Positions 37,639 to 50,835 of a stretch of 64,000 nt of DNA are shown piece after piece. The stretch covers positions 48,309 through 112,308 of the forward strand of contig SSNU01000019.1 in NCBI GenBank assembly GCA_012064415.1, read 5' to 3'. A program made the translations under genes and the position numbers. Below the pieces are notes generated by a model, which did no database searches, was not told the origin of the DNA, and was given only the letters and a program-made list of their open reading frames with translations. Numbering within the stretch: the stretch's first letter is position 1; each line of letters begins with the position of its first letter. This DNA is from Gyrodactylus bullatarudis. Taxonomy: Eukaryota > Platyhelminthes > Monogenea > Gyrodactylidea > Gyrodactylidae.

Positions 37639-39641
37639 TCATAGCTGCTGATTGGATAAAAGGCTTCTTCAAGGTTTAGCAATTTTTTATTATTTAAAAA
37701 CAAAAACCTCAATAATTTCCCTTATTACCAAATTATCAAGTGACTTACTACTTACTATATATTTATTACTAAAATTAGATAAACAATTAAATTTGCTTTA
37801 AAATGTTATTGTTCAAAAGTAGGATTATTATTCTGTTCTTTTTTTGCTGCTAAGAAAAGAGGAAATTTAGGCTATAATTATTAATTTCGATGAGCTCACT
37901 TCTCAGCGAAAATTAATACATCGATGTTATATGAAATAAAAAGAAAATTTAATTTAAAAATTCAAATTTTCCCAGCCTTTTCTTTTTTGATGATTATCAA
38001 AAACTGTGCAATTTCATACATACAAACTGCTACAAGTAAGTATGGTTTCAGATAATTATCTAATATTCCAGTAATTCAACACTCCCATACTTTTGACACG
38101 ACCACACGACACACACTGGTTTTTTTGAATACATCTACTAAAAAGGTTAAATGTTTAAATTCTAATTATTCTAATTATTTCAATATTTTTAAAATTTAAA
38201 AATGATCAATGGATTTTCTACGATAAATTACGATTTTTGAATTTTTCTCTTTTAGATGATCAACACTTTATCGTGAAAAATGAATTCTGTCTCATTTCTG
38301 AAATATTTCAAAAATTCTCCAACGATTTGAAATACAAAACAGGTTTTACTTCAATTTTTTAATGATTAATCTACAATTTCTCAAGTTAGTTAGAGGTAAT
38401 TATAGTTTAACTTGATCCAAGTGACCGAATAAAAAAAAAACTTTTTCTGATCGTTTCGAGACAAGGTTTTTTAGCTGAACAAATTTTATAATTAATTAGA
38501 AAGAAACGTTTCCATTAAAAATATAGTTATGGATACAGGATTATTTACAAATTAAGTTGGTTTACTCAGATATGATTATTGTAAGAAAAAAATATACTTT
38601 TTATATTGACAAATTTAGTTTTTACATGCATATTTACTTGGATATTAACTTCTTAGATTCTTTTTCGTATTAAGAAAATTTCCAAACGTTCTACTAAAGC
38701 TATCCTGGCAAGGGTCTTTCAAGAAACTATATTAATTTTTAAACGGAATTGAATAATTGAATACGAATAAGGAATAAAATTTAAAATTAATAAATTTTGA
38801 GATCCAACGTTCCATCAATAAAAATTATGTACACCTTGAAAATTGTAAGAAAAATTGATGTGGAAATATATATAAAGGAGTATATCAAAAGATTATCAGA
38901 AGCTGTATAAAGTAGAGATGAGAAGCACAAAATTTGATATTGATCTGATTATAGTTATGCTTCTTCAAATTAATACTAATTCTGAAAAAATATATTGGTA
39001 TATTATACTGTTTTTGAAATAATTATAATTAATGGTAAATAATAAAAAAATGATACTACTTTGGAAAATAATACCGGTCTATTATACTACTGGTGAAAAT
39101 AATTGAAAAATTGATACTTACAAGGTGAATAACCCTAATTATTTAGTTCACTTATACTTGATTGAAAATGATAAGGAAAAATTATATCACCCTTTATAGT
39201 ACAGTAGTACCCCAAAGATGGATGTGTAAAATAACCTCCTCTTCTCTAATATCATTCTTCAACCTTAAAATTGAGTTTCAGTTAATTTTTAGACCATTCA
39301 AAAGATTTTAATTTCTAGATCGAAAGATTTTCTCAATCTTTTATTCTGATTTTTAATTTCAAGAAGATTTTTAAAGTTGTTTTCTGCAAATTCTATTAGA
39401 AATGGCCGTAGTAGACATGATATTGAAATGATCAGCAGAAAAATCTCTTTCGAAAGGTAATAATTTAGTTGAAAATTATTTTTTAGCCTATTTTTGGGTA
39501 AATATGTCTGCTTACAAGTAGTCACGATTTACGAAAGAGATTTTTGAGGGGTAGAAATTAGGAGGAAAACTTTTACACAGTTATTAAAGAGGGAGTACTG
39601 TATGTTACAAAACTACTTTACAAAACGAATTTTCACTCCCT
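37639..39641. other. Gene-free AT-rich stretch
   Basis: 3' flank of the right myosin gene. No exon or element recognised. Confidence 0.4.
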
Positions 39642-40400
39642 ACCTATCTATCATTCTTCAAGCTTTGATAATAATAGATCAAGGATTAATGATATCAACC
39701 TACCAGGGAGATAGCTTGCTAAGACATAATAAAATTTAACTCTAGAGAAGAGTTGTTATTTAATTAAAAATGTGTAGGATTTCTATACAATAAAAAAATC
39801 AAAACTTATTTCATAGTTATTTTTTTGTTTACATCAGAAGTAAAATTATGGCGATTCGGAAATTTTCAAAAAAAATGGTTATAGCATGATCCAAAAAGCT
39901 TTCACGGAAATCCATTCTAACGTCATCAAAAATTGTTTCAAAAATTTGGAGTTAAAATCAGATTCCTCGGAGAAGAGTGAATATCACGATTTGAAATCCT
40001 TAGTTTAGATCATTGTATTTGAGAATCAATAATCCTTAAAAAAAAATAATTTAGATTTTGTTTAGTTAGGAAAATTTTTCCCAAATCTGGCGATGAATTT
40101 TATCATCCCTTGTAATCATAAAATTGAATTCCGCATTAAGCATTGACGAATTGTTTGTTTTTCAGAAATTTTCGAAAATTTCCGAATCGCCACAATTTTA
40201 CTTCTGATATAAACAAAAAAATAACTATGAAATAAGTTTTGATTTTTTTTGTTGTATAGAAATCCTACACATTTTTAATTAAATAACAACTCTTCTCTAG
40301 AGTTAAATTTTATTATGTCTTAGCAAGCTATCTCCCTGGTAGGTTGATATCATTAATCCTTGATCTATTATTATCAAAGCTTGAAGAATGATAGATAGGT
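39642..40400. mobile_element. Fold-back element with ~226-bp inverted arms
   Basis: 39,642-39,867 and 40,174-40,400 are inverted copies of about 226 bp with only a few mismatches and one 1-nt length difference in an A/T run. The outer ends are ACCTATCTATCATTCTTC and its complement. The ~306-bp loop has no coding frame. The arms contain TTAACTCTAGAGAAGAGTTG, itself partly palindromic. No target-site duplication is clear. It resembles a long-TIR MITE or fold-back transposon, and arm identity suggests fairly recent origin or conversion. Confidence 0.65.
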
Positions 40401-42599
40401 CTAATTAAGATCCTAGGTATCCTTAGAGATGGTTCTTGAGAAGAAATTTTATATAAATAATTTTTGAAAAAATATATATCTCACAAGAATATCGAAAATT
40501 AATACTTGTTTAAATAATGTTATTTTCATTACCTTTTCGGATTTTTTCAGAATCTGAATTATCTGAAGAACCCTAGCTATTAGCCAATTATCTATAGAAC
40601 CGACGAGGGCTGCTAGTCTCCAATGAGACTTTTGCTAATATTCATTTATCTTACAGTAGCTATAGTTGAACCTTAAATGACTGACTCAATGAAACTTACA
40701 AAAGAATTCACACATCCGAAGATCTAGCGAGAACTTATGCACCCTCCTATCAACATAATTGAGCAATATTTTATATATTATATAGGATAGTATTATATTT
40801 TAGGATAGTATGATAGATGTTGAGTATACATTGTATACTATACAAGCTTAGTGTAAATATTTAGGATAAACAAATTTCCCACAGATAGAGATAACGGGGA
40901 ATGGACTGAATGGGCCTGAGATTTGATTCTCGGAGAAGGCGTATGGCTTACTGAGGGTGAAAATACCATGTTCTCGCTTGATCTTTTGTAAGTTTCATGA
41001 GGTTAGACTATGAGATACTATGATATAGTAAAATCTGTGTTTGTAACCTGTAGATGTAGATTTTGGACCATTTTGTTTTATTAGATCTGAAGAGCCCATT
41101 GACATTCTGACCCAGCCTAGAAATCAATAATTCGAATGATCTAAACCTAGTTGACATGAAGACAAAAAAGATGAGAATAATTCCCAGGGAATTTACTATT
41201 TTTACAAAATATTTTTTGGATCCCATCATGAAATTATTTTTTTGAAATAAGCCAATAAGAAGAAATATCTAATCTGACAAAATCAGCCGCTTTTGGATTA
41301 ATAATAGTTTTTTAATACTTTCCTTGTGAATGTACTTGATAGTAGCAAGAGGATAATAAAATAATATTGTAAAATATCGATTTATGGTGGCCTATTTGAA
41401 TAAACATCATATTATTCATTCTTTATATCTCTTTTCATTCTCAAATGTACTTTGAACTTTTCTTTTTTTATCTAGTATTTTTTCTTCTCCTGCTATGATT
41501 CCAGTAATTGTTTTCAAATCGATATTATGCATTATACAATGTATTATTTGGAACTAATCATTTTCAACATGAAAAAAGCTTGCTAAAGCCACTCTGCTCT
41601 ATGTATAATGTCACTCTAGTTTACAGTAATCAAAGCCATATTATCAGTTGATCTTTCCTGATAGTAAATCTCTCAGGCGTCTTACCTTGATTCTCATTTT
41701 TGATTTATTGTAGATGAAATAAAAAGATATAAGGCTAAATTTCATCTTTTAATCAATTAATAAGCATGTGGAACTCTTTAAAGGTTGATAGGTTTACATC
41801 AAAACTTCATTCAGTGCCTGTGACATATTCTCTTTTTTGTATTTTTCTTTTGTTTTTAATTAATTACATGCAATTTCATCTCTTTTCAAAGGAATATAGA
41901 TAATCACGATCGATAAATAACCGACTTTAGGCATTAGGAGAGGGTGATCAACTTTACTAAGTGAATTCCTACCTGCTCCTATTTTTACATGTCCCAGGGT
42001 GATATGCCGAATACCTTACAAGATTATCAATTAATAATTCGGCAAAATTATAGACATTTTGTACTGAACTCTTTTCTACTTCTTCGAAAAGATAAGTTAC
42101 TCAAACTGATCTTTATATTCTAATAAAATTAATCATGCGGGCAAGGCTTTGGAAGAATTACAATTATTGATCAAAAGAAAATTTTCCAAAAAATAGAATA
42201 CAATGTATTAATCCGAATTTTACTCTAAATTTTTTGAGATCAATAAGTAATAATTCTTGTACAGCACAAATTTTATTTATATTTTAGTTAATTTTTTTAA
42301 TTTTCTTTCCCAAGATTAGTGGTAATAACGAGTTTTTTGGTTAGAAGTAAATCTGTATTGTAAAAAAAGTTATGAGTAAATTTCGAATTTCAAATATGGA
42401 GAATGATCAAAATTCAATTTTCACACGATGACGAGTTGATTCTTAAAATCTGATTCAGCATATTTGATTTCTATGAACATCACTTTGAAATCAGGAAAAC
42501 TATTCAACTCAAAGTTCAAAAAATGGTAGATTGGCGCAAACTCGAGATTTGAAATATGCCATTATTTTAGTAAAAATTAGAAAAATGGGAAATTTGGGA

Positions 42600-42673
42600 A
42601 AGTGGGCCTCATGATCTAGATTCAAATTCGATTTCTTGATGAAAAATTGAGAGTTTTATGTAAAAATCATAAA
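42600..42673. repeat. Dispersed repeat, copy 2 (partner at 4,880)
   Basis: AGTGGGCCTCATGA, GATGAAAAATTGAGA and GTAAAAATCATAAA occur in the same order as at 4,880-4,972. Confidence 0.5.
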
Positions 42674-44756
42674 TTTTCATCTTCATTAATTAGGTGGAAC
42701 CACAACACATATTTAATTACAGGATAGATTTATATCTAGTTTTGAGGGCTAATCTAATAGAACATTTGCCCCTCTTTTGTTTTGCAGTAATTTTTCTGAG
42801 TGACAAAGAGACTAAGGGCTTCTTTTAACATCGGTGAAATGAAAACGAATCCCTTGCGGTGAGTTTTCATGTCATCGATAATAAAGACCAACACGATTCA
42901 AAGTAAACTTAGAGAGAAATAAGAGAGGGGCAACTGTTCTCTAATTTAACCGTTTTGAGATATTCTGCAATGCATTAAAGCAAAGTTGGCAAAGACAAAT
43001 GGAAAATAGCATGATTCATTCAGTGATTCTAATTCATTTTTTCCAAAATCATTGATAAATCAATAAACCTCTAATCTTTTCGCTCCCTCTTCAAGGTAGA
43101 AAAGAGAGGTGAACCTATTACATTTACAAGTTACTTGTGCATAAAAGAAGGTATGAAGAAGAATGATATATTACAGAAATCAAGTACATGGTATTGAATT
43201 AAATCCTACACAAATGTTTCCCCTAATGGCCAATGAAGCGAGGCACACTGGATGAATAAAAGGTAGAATTCTTTGTTTCGATTGGTGATTTTAATAAAGG
43301 AATTCTTCAAAAAATGTACATGCGTGCACATAGCGTGCATTTAGTCTGTTTCCTTGAACAGAAAACCCATCTACACATACACATATCCCCACCCTGTAGA
43401 ATCTCTGTTCTGTAATCCTACAAAGATCTATCTTGTACAGTTCCACTATCTACTGACCCTTGTTGTTATACAAAGATGGATAGATAACGTACAAGCTACA
43501 GTGCATAGAGAAAAGAATAGGTTATATTTTTAAGCTCCAAGGGCTTTGTTTGTTGAAGAAAATAATCGATAATCGATATTTTACATGCTAATGCATATAT
43601 ACAGATTATGATTAGTATTCTGTTCATGTTTTTTTAAGGTGTACACGTACGAAAAAATGAAAGATTCACTATCATCTTGAAGGTCATGAATTCGTTTGAA
43701 AAATACACCAAGTTCAACAGGTCATAGTTTTGAATGAAGAGAAAAAGACAAAACCTGGTTTTTCATCATTCCATGAGAGGGATTTTTAAAAATTTCTTTT
43801 ATTTGAAAACTTTTCAATGATATAACAATAATAATATTAAATTTAATAAAAACAGTGATGATAATGAGCCTGAAAAGTCAATTAAAACATATTATTACAT
43901 ACTGGTAATAATAATAATAATGATAATTTGTATTGCAAAATAGATAAAGAGAATAGATGGTTCTGATCAAAAGTTTGCACATTCACCAATTTTTTCAATA
44001 TAAATAATATTTTGATTTATCATTTTACTGTTCTATAGAGACATGAACTCTCTTGTAAAGTTTAAGAGAAAGAATAGGGCTAAATTTTGGATTGGGAAAC
44101 GAATAATAATAGTCTTGAGGATGATAACTCTATAATTATAGACAGAAAGTCTTTCTTTATGAATAAAAAGAGATCAACCCACAGGGGTTATTTACTTTTC
44201 TTCTTTTTTTGGCCTCAAATTTTGCATGAAATCACCATGATCGGGAAAATTGTAGAGGCACTATAGAGTGTATGATGCAAATTGAATCTTGATTTTGAAA
44301 AACTTTTGACAATGGAATAAATCATACAGAATTTAGAGTAGAAGGACAAACGAATGGTGATTTCATTTTCTTAGTTCGCATTAGCCTTTTTTCCCTCAAC
44401 GGGGGAAGGGTAGACATGGTTTTAGGGGTGGTGGAGAGAGAAGGAGGATGAGTAATCGGGGTTGTTTTATTGTTCTTTAGATTAGTTAGAGCTGAGTAGT
44501 AAAAAATAAAAACAATATAATATTATATATATATACCATATGCAAAGAAGATGTACAAAATAAAAAGAGTTGCCTAAAAAAAGGATTAGGATAATTGTAA
44601 CATTTTATTACACACACAGGTCGGGAAACAATTTTGTATGCCGTTATTGTTGATGGACAAATTATATCATCATCATAATAATAAGAATAATAATATAGTA
44701 ATTGAATCCTGGTTACTTGATCAAAATAGGGGAAATATTATTATTATTTGTGTGTA

Positions 44757-44816
44757 ATACACATGTATATATACATGTGTATATATATACACATTAACAA
44801 TATATATATATATATT
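44757..44816. repeat. (TA)n / (ACATGTAT) simple repeat
   Basis: Alternating ACATGTATATATACATGTGT and (TA)n runs. It is largely self-complementary and could extrude as a hairpin. Confidence 0.8.
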
Positions 44817-45239
44817 ATCATAGAATCAATCATTTTTGTTAGACTCAACAGAAGAATGTGAGCATTGGCAACATATTTGTATATTCATAGTGCTTTGAGA
44901 CCACGATATTTTGATGTGATTTCGCATATATAAAGAGATATATATAGGTGAGAAAAGGGACATGTGTTGAGGCATTGGATATGAAACAATGATGATCGTA
45001 AAATAGGAGAGAAGAGACAAGAATCAGCAGGTTCTATTGTTGTTGTTGGAGATTGGTGGTCACACAATTGCGTCGTCATCATCATTAGTATCGTGTTTAT
45101 GTTTGTTTTTTTTCTATCCTCATGTTTATATAAATCGTATATTGTTTTTTTTAGATTATTTGTATAGGTTTTTGTGAGAATTAGTAAAATTAGTAATTTG
45201 GCAAGTTGAGAATCGAGAAGCTATTAATTATTTGACAAT

Positions 45240-45245
45240 TTTATT
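45240..45245 (-). terminator. Poly(A) signal of the vigilin gene
   Basis: AATAAA on the minus strand, about 44 nt after the vigilin stop codon. Confidence 0.55.
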
Positions 45246-45288
45246 CCTGTAGGGCTTCATTTCATATTGTCATATTAAGGGAGAAGGA

Positions 45289-48200
45289 TCAACTCTTGCT
45301 CCAGGGAGCATTGACAATAATGAGATCTTTTTGTGTACCATTACCGTTTCTTGAATTGACAGGAATATCACTGGGTCTTTCATTCCTGGGGCCATAACGT
45401 TCCTCGCGTTCTCGTTGACGTTCAAGAAGTTCATTGGCAGCATAAATAAGATTATCACAGCACTGGTCAACATCTTCAGGCTTGCCTAGAACAATGACAA
45501 TGTGAGCAGAATCACCTTTGCATGATCTATCGGGGAATTCAATAGTGACCTTGAATTCTTCTTGCATCTTGAGAAGGCCAGCACGTCTTGTGCCAATAAG
45601 TTGACTATGCACGGACTGGGGAATATTCAAGCATTCACAGACATAATCCTTCATTTCCTCTATTTGGTTGTCTAGTTCTTCCTTCAACTTTAGACAATTA
45701 GCCTCGTATCCCTTGAAAATGAGCTCAGCCATTCCCTTGGAGATGAGACGATGGGGAGCATCATCTGGAATCACTTTCTCTTCGGCCTCTTCCTCTTCTT
45801 CTTCACCCGGATTGGCTTTCTTCTCTTTACCAGATGATGAGGCATCAGATTTTTCATCATCGTCATCTTCCTCCTCTTCTTCGTCAGATCCATGAGCCTC
45901 ATGAGAGTTGCCATTCTGATGATCATGAAAATTACCATTCTCTTGAATTGATGAATTCTTCTTGGGATTCTTTTCCCGTATTATGACATCAAACTTTTTA
46001 CGATACATTTCCTTCCTTTCCATGACCATGAGGACAAGTTTCTCAGGAATACTGTAGGTCATTTCAAATGATCTAGCCATTTTGTCTAGTTTTTCCTCTT
46101 CCCAAACTTTACGCCATGTGTCTAGTTGACCCTTGGCAGCTTCTATTTGTTCAGGATTACCCTTAATGGTTATAAAGTGAGCATCGGTTTGGACAATGGC
46201 AGGAATTCTTACATTAACATTGTACTTTTGTTGGAGCTCAGTGACCTTGTTCATTGACTGAGGAGTGGAATCAGACTTTTTACCATTGTTTTTATTATTA
46301 TTTCCTCTTGGTCCAGTATTATTACTTGTAGTATTCTTGTTATTATTTGGATTAATGACTAGCTGGTAATGATATTCATGAGGTAATTCAACTTTTTCGG
46401 AAATTGGCAAGAAGGGTTTAATCTTTTGTTCGTAAACCAATTCAATTTGCTCCTTGCGACCATTCATAGTAACCGTACCAATTTCTTCATCTTCATTTGA
46501 TGGATTTGGTTCAGTTTGAATATTTATAGTGACTCTATGGCCAACTTCCCATTCTTTAAATTGACCTTTGAGGCGATAGAGAGCTCTGATTTGAGCTCGA
46601 TCTTCAAGTTTATAGGTTTTACTTATTGTGGCTTTCATATCTTCAACAATGGACAAGATGGATTCCTTAGCAGCTTCAGCCAAATTCTTGGGTCCAACTA
46701 TTTTTATATTGATCATATCACTACTGCTAGAATTATTTTCGGTTTGATTATCGTCAAGGGAAACATTGGCAACACTGACTTTCGGAGGAATATTGACACG
46801 AACACGACTAATAACAGGATCAGATCGTTTCGCCTGAGTGATAAGACGAGCATAAATTGATGGCACATCAACACTCAATTCTATTTCAGCTTCAATAGCT
46901 TTGATTTGTTCTTCTAAATCTTTCTTGGCCTCAACCATTTTGCTCTTGTTACCAATGAGAATGATTTGATTGGCCGAAATAGGATCAGTTTCTTGCTTGT
47001 CAGGGAAGAAGAGCTGAACTGAATGACGCTTACGAAATTGAGAAATATTCTGGCCAGCACGTCCAATGAGGAAACCATGATACTTTTTATCGCATTTGAC
47101 TATGCATTCTTCACTTTGTTCATTTGTCTTGTCACTTAGCTCCTTAATCAAAGCTTCAGCATTAGCTAGAGCTTCCTTGGGGCCGCTTATGATCATTTCA
47201 CAAAAATCTTTACTGTTCTTGGCATTACCGACAAATTTAATAGAGACGTTATCACATTCTTCTCTAATGCTTCTCAACTTTGATACATTATCACCGGCCA
47301 TCTTACCAAATATTGCAGGTAATTTAATACGAACCTCTTTTATGTTTCCTTGTTTCTTTTGGAGAGCTTCAATTTTATCAAGAGCCATTTGGACCTGTTT
47401 CTCTCTACCAACTATCCACATTATTTGCGAATCGATTTCGGTACTACCAGACAAGGGAGTTTCTTCAGGCGGAGCATTGATAATTTTACACTGAGTTTCC
47501 TGGAGTATATTGCGTACTTCTGAGGAGTTGGATCCAAAAACAAAGGGACGGAATTCTTTATATAGTCTGAACTAGGATTTTTTAAAAATTAAATAGAAAA
47601 ATTAACAAAAAGTGATTTATACAAGACTCACTTCAGCATGATGATTGACTTCTTTGAGATTTTTGATCAGTTTATTTAATTTCTCTGAAGCAGCGTCCAC
47701 AAGTTGCTTTTGGCCTTGTATCTTGACTATGCTTGAATCATTAGGTGAAACTGATTTTTTTATTCCAGTGGATCCATCTGACCATAGAATTGTAATCGTT
47801 GGAAATTCGTCATAGATTTCTCTAACTGGTATAATACCATTTTGTGGAGTTTTGAGAAGTCTTTGAATTCGTGGTTCAATGATTACATCTTTGATTTTTT
47901 CATTATCCTATCAATCGTAGATAAAAGAGATTATTTTAAATCAGGTTTAAAATAATTCAACTTACGAGTTTTTGAGTCATCTCTTTGATTTCATCGCTAG
48001 CTTTTTTGATTCCATTAGGATCGCCCTCAATAATGACTTTAGATTTGTTTGTGATTGCGTCATCAATAAAGTTAACATTTACATTATAATTTTCTCTGAG
48101 TTTTTTTATATTTGCGCCGTCACGCCCAACAATGAATCCTTTGTACTTGGTATTAATGCTCAATTCGGTCATTGCCATTGTTGCTTCAAGGACTTTGATT

Positions 48201-49497
48201 TTTTCAACCAAGCGTTTTTTAATTTCTTGGACATCTTCCATAGGACCTTCCAATTGAATTTTATCTGAATTATCGATAAATTCAACTTTAACTCTATCTT
48301 TGTAGCCCCTAAGAAATTCAGTCAAGTTAGAGCCTTTCTTGCCGATGAGAATTTTATGAAAACGATTTGGAGCTTTTATCTCTTCCAAAACACTACTTTC
48401 GGCTTTCTCATACACCATAGTAAGCGCGCGACCAACATTGGAAGGATGACCACGGAGCATTATGACTTCACTTGAATCATCCGAAGGCATTTCGACAGAC
48501 ACACCAGTCTTTTCGAGAATATCAGCGATACCAGAGCCTCCTGGGCCAAAAACAAATTTATGTTGAGATTTTTTAATTTTAGCAGGTATAGCCTTGGTTT
48601 TGGTGGAAACCTCTTGAAAGATTCTTTTGATCTCTTTAACGACAATGTCAACACCATCTTTTTCACCAGAAACATGAATATCATCAGCCATTACAGATGG
48701 AGGAGGAATATCAATCTTAACTTTGTACTTTTCAGTCCATTTGTTGATATTATTCTGGCGTCTAAAAGGTAAATTTTTGATAGTTGCAAATAGTTTTTTT
48801 AATTTCGCAGCACTTACGGTCCTTTAACGAATGGATGGTACATCTTAGGAATAATCAATCGTTCACTTCCTTGTTTAGATTGCTCATCAACTATACTGAG
48901 AATCTTTCTCTTGGCACTTTCACAGCCGTCCTTAGGTCCGGTTATAGTAATAGCTTGAGTTTCTCCGCCCTGATAATTTGAAGGAATATTAATTCTTGTA
49001 CAGGTTTCCTTTTCCAAATCTCTCAGTGGCTTCCCTTTTTTTCCAATAATGAAACGATAGTATTCACTATTTACGTTAACCTTAACTGAAGATTGGACTT
49101 GAAGCTCTTTAACTACAAGACGTTTAGCTTCAGCAACCTTATCTTTGGGGCCGGTAAGAAAGACAGTGAGGGTTTGATTTTTTGAGCTACTTATGTCGAT
49201 AACAACACCATATTGCTTGGCAATATCACTAATTGAACGACCAAGAGCTTCATTACGTTTAGTGTCACTTGAATCATTGGATCTTCTCTCGGTATTAGGA
49301 ATTTCAAGAACCTAGACATTAAAGTTAAGAATTACCTCTCGAACATTTTGATCACTGGTGAATAAATTCAAGCTATTGTTTTGTGTTTTATCGCGTCTTT
49401 TAGTTGATGGTACGTTTGGCAACTTGGGAAAGGCATCATCGTATTGAACTTTAGGTTTGGTCTCGGTAGAAGTCATGTTTATCAATAATTTTTTCAA
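45289..49497 (-). CDS. Vigilin (multi-KH RNA-binding protein)
   Basis: Exons (minus): 49497-49336, 49311-48818, 48761-47966, 47907-47632, 47571-45289. Total 4,011 nt, 1,336 residues, close to the ~1,270 of known vigilins; an ATG at 49,476 would give 1,329. A YDDAFPKLP motif near the N-terminus matches the vigilin start. The rest is a chain of KH domains. Clear GXXG loops include IIGKKG (~144), FGPGG (~292), LIGKKGS (~363), IVGRDG (~436) and LIGRAG in the last exon. Several others are degenerate, and the last reads LIGTRRAG with an extra residue. Acidic runs lie near ~1,140-1,180. Vigilin binds RNA and ribosomes in the cytoplasm and nucleus. Intron sizes are 24, 56, 58 and 60 nt; the 24-nt intron (49,312-49,335) is needed to keep the frame. 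Poly(A) signal lies ~44 nt downstream. Confidence 0.9.
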
Positions 49498-50835
49498 ATG
49501 GAGTTTAATTCATACTAGGGTTGTAACTTCAGCTTACAAGCGTGAAAAATGGAGTTCAAATGTATAATCAATACGTGGCAAACTTTATTTTCAAAATAAA
49601 ATTTAAGCGTTTGTTTAATTTTGAAACAAATTTTGAAAAACAGCACTTATTTAAATTCAAGCTGAAATTTATGAAAAGCATTTCTCGATTATTATCTAAT
49701 ATATCAAGACATCTCAGTTAAGGGTAAAATTTTCACAAGTTTCATACTAATCAATCCTGTTTTCTTTAGTTTAAATGAGCCTAATACACCTTAAGAATAT
49801 TGAGAGTCTCAAGTTGAGTTTAAATAATGAGACTCCATCATGAAGTTCCATTTTGAATGAGGGAATACTCTTGAATTAAATTCTCGATTCCCTTTGATAG
49901 TTATAACTCCTCGAGTTAATTCTATCTATTGTTTTATTACAAAAAGGTAAACCTCAAGTTGAGCAGAGTTTTAAATTGTTCCTTTATCTAAATTAGATAA
50001 TATCTAATAGAATATTTATTTATCTCAAAATCATACTACTGCATTAGAAGAAGTCAATGAGATTTTAAATTATTTTTTTTAATTGAACACAGCAAGTCCT
50101 TCCAAATACATTTCATCGAATGATGGCAGACTTTAATGTTATTGATATTTACAAAATACTGCAAAAATTATAACAGTATCTTAATTTTAATATAATTTTT
50201 ATCAACACGATGGTATAAAATAATACTTATATAAAGAAACAATTGTTCTTCCATCTGAGTAGCATACTCGATGTAGACATGAATACTGTTTTTGAGTTTT
50301 TTTTTCTTCCATAAATATGATATCAGTTCATGTTTTTATCATTAAAATCTTTTAGTAAAAGCAGGAAAATAAATATTAATAATTCATTGAAAGATAATTG
50401 TGTTCAAATGATGAAAATTAAAAAACAAAACTGAGAAAAACTTGTACGGAATGTTTTAGCATATTCTGATGGACAATACTGTTTCACTTGAATCATTGAT
50501 AAAACTGAACTCAAAGATGTCTCTGATGCAATATTGCATTATTGATCATCATTTTAATACTGAATGTTAGTGCTGGAGTAGAACGAATTCCGGAATGTGT
50601 GTTGTAAAATTTGAAATACAGATATTTATCACATTTAAAAGTTTTTGTCAATTCGTTATATAAATATATATATATAATTGAATACTGATCAATTAGTTGG
50701 GCGAGTTAATGACGATGGGAATTGGCTTGATTGCATTACCATTCCTCCACTCTCTCACATATTCATGCAAATATTCTAAATTTTGTTAAAAAAAAAATAA
50801 TAATTGTGTTTATACTTTAAAGTAGTCGGGCAAAA
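49498..50835. other. Intergenic, non-coding
   Basis: Contains the vigilin promoter side and the 3' end of the zinc-finger gene. No exon or element was recognised. Confidence 0.4.

Larger units (their letters stand above)
40401..45239. other. Gene-free AT-rich stretch
   Basis: No supported exons. It contains a copy of the 4,880-type repeat at 42,600-42,673 and alternating-purine/pyrimidine simple repeats near 44,757-44,816. Confidence 0.4.

Noticed and set aside
44720..44820. CRISPR-like or satellite array
   Set aside because: Only TA/CA simple repeats; no regularly spaced repeat-spacer units anywhere in the window.
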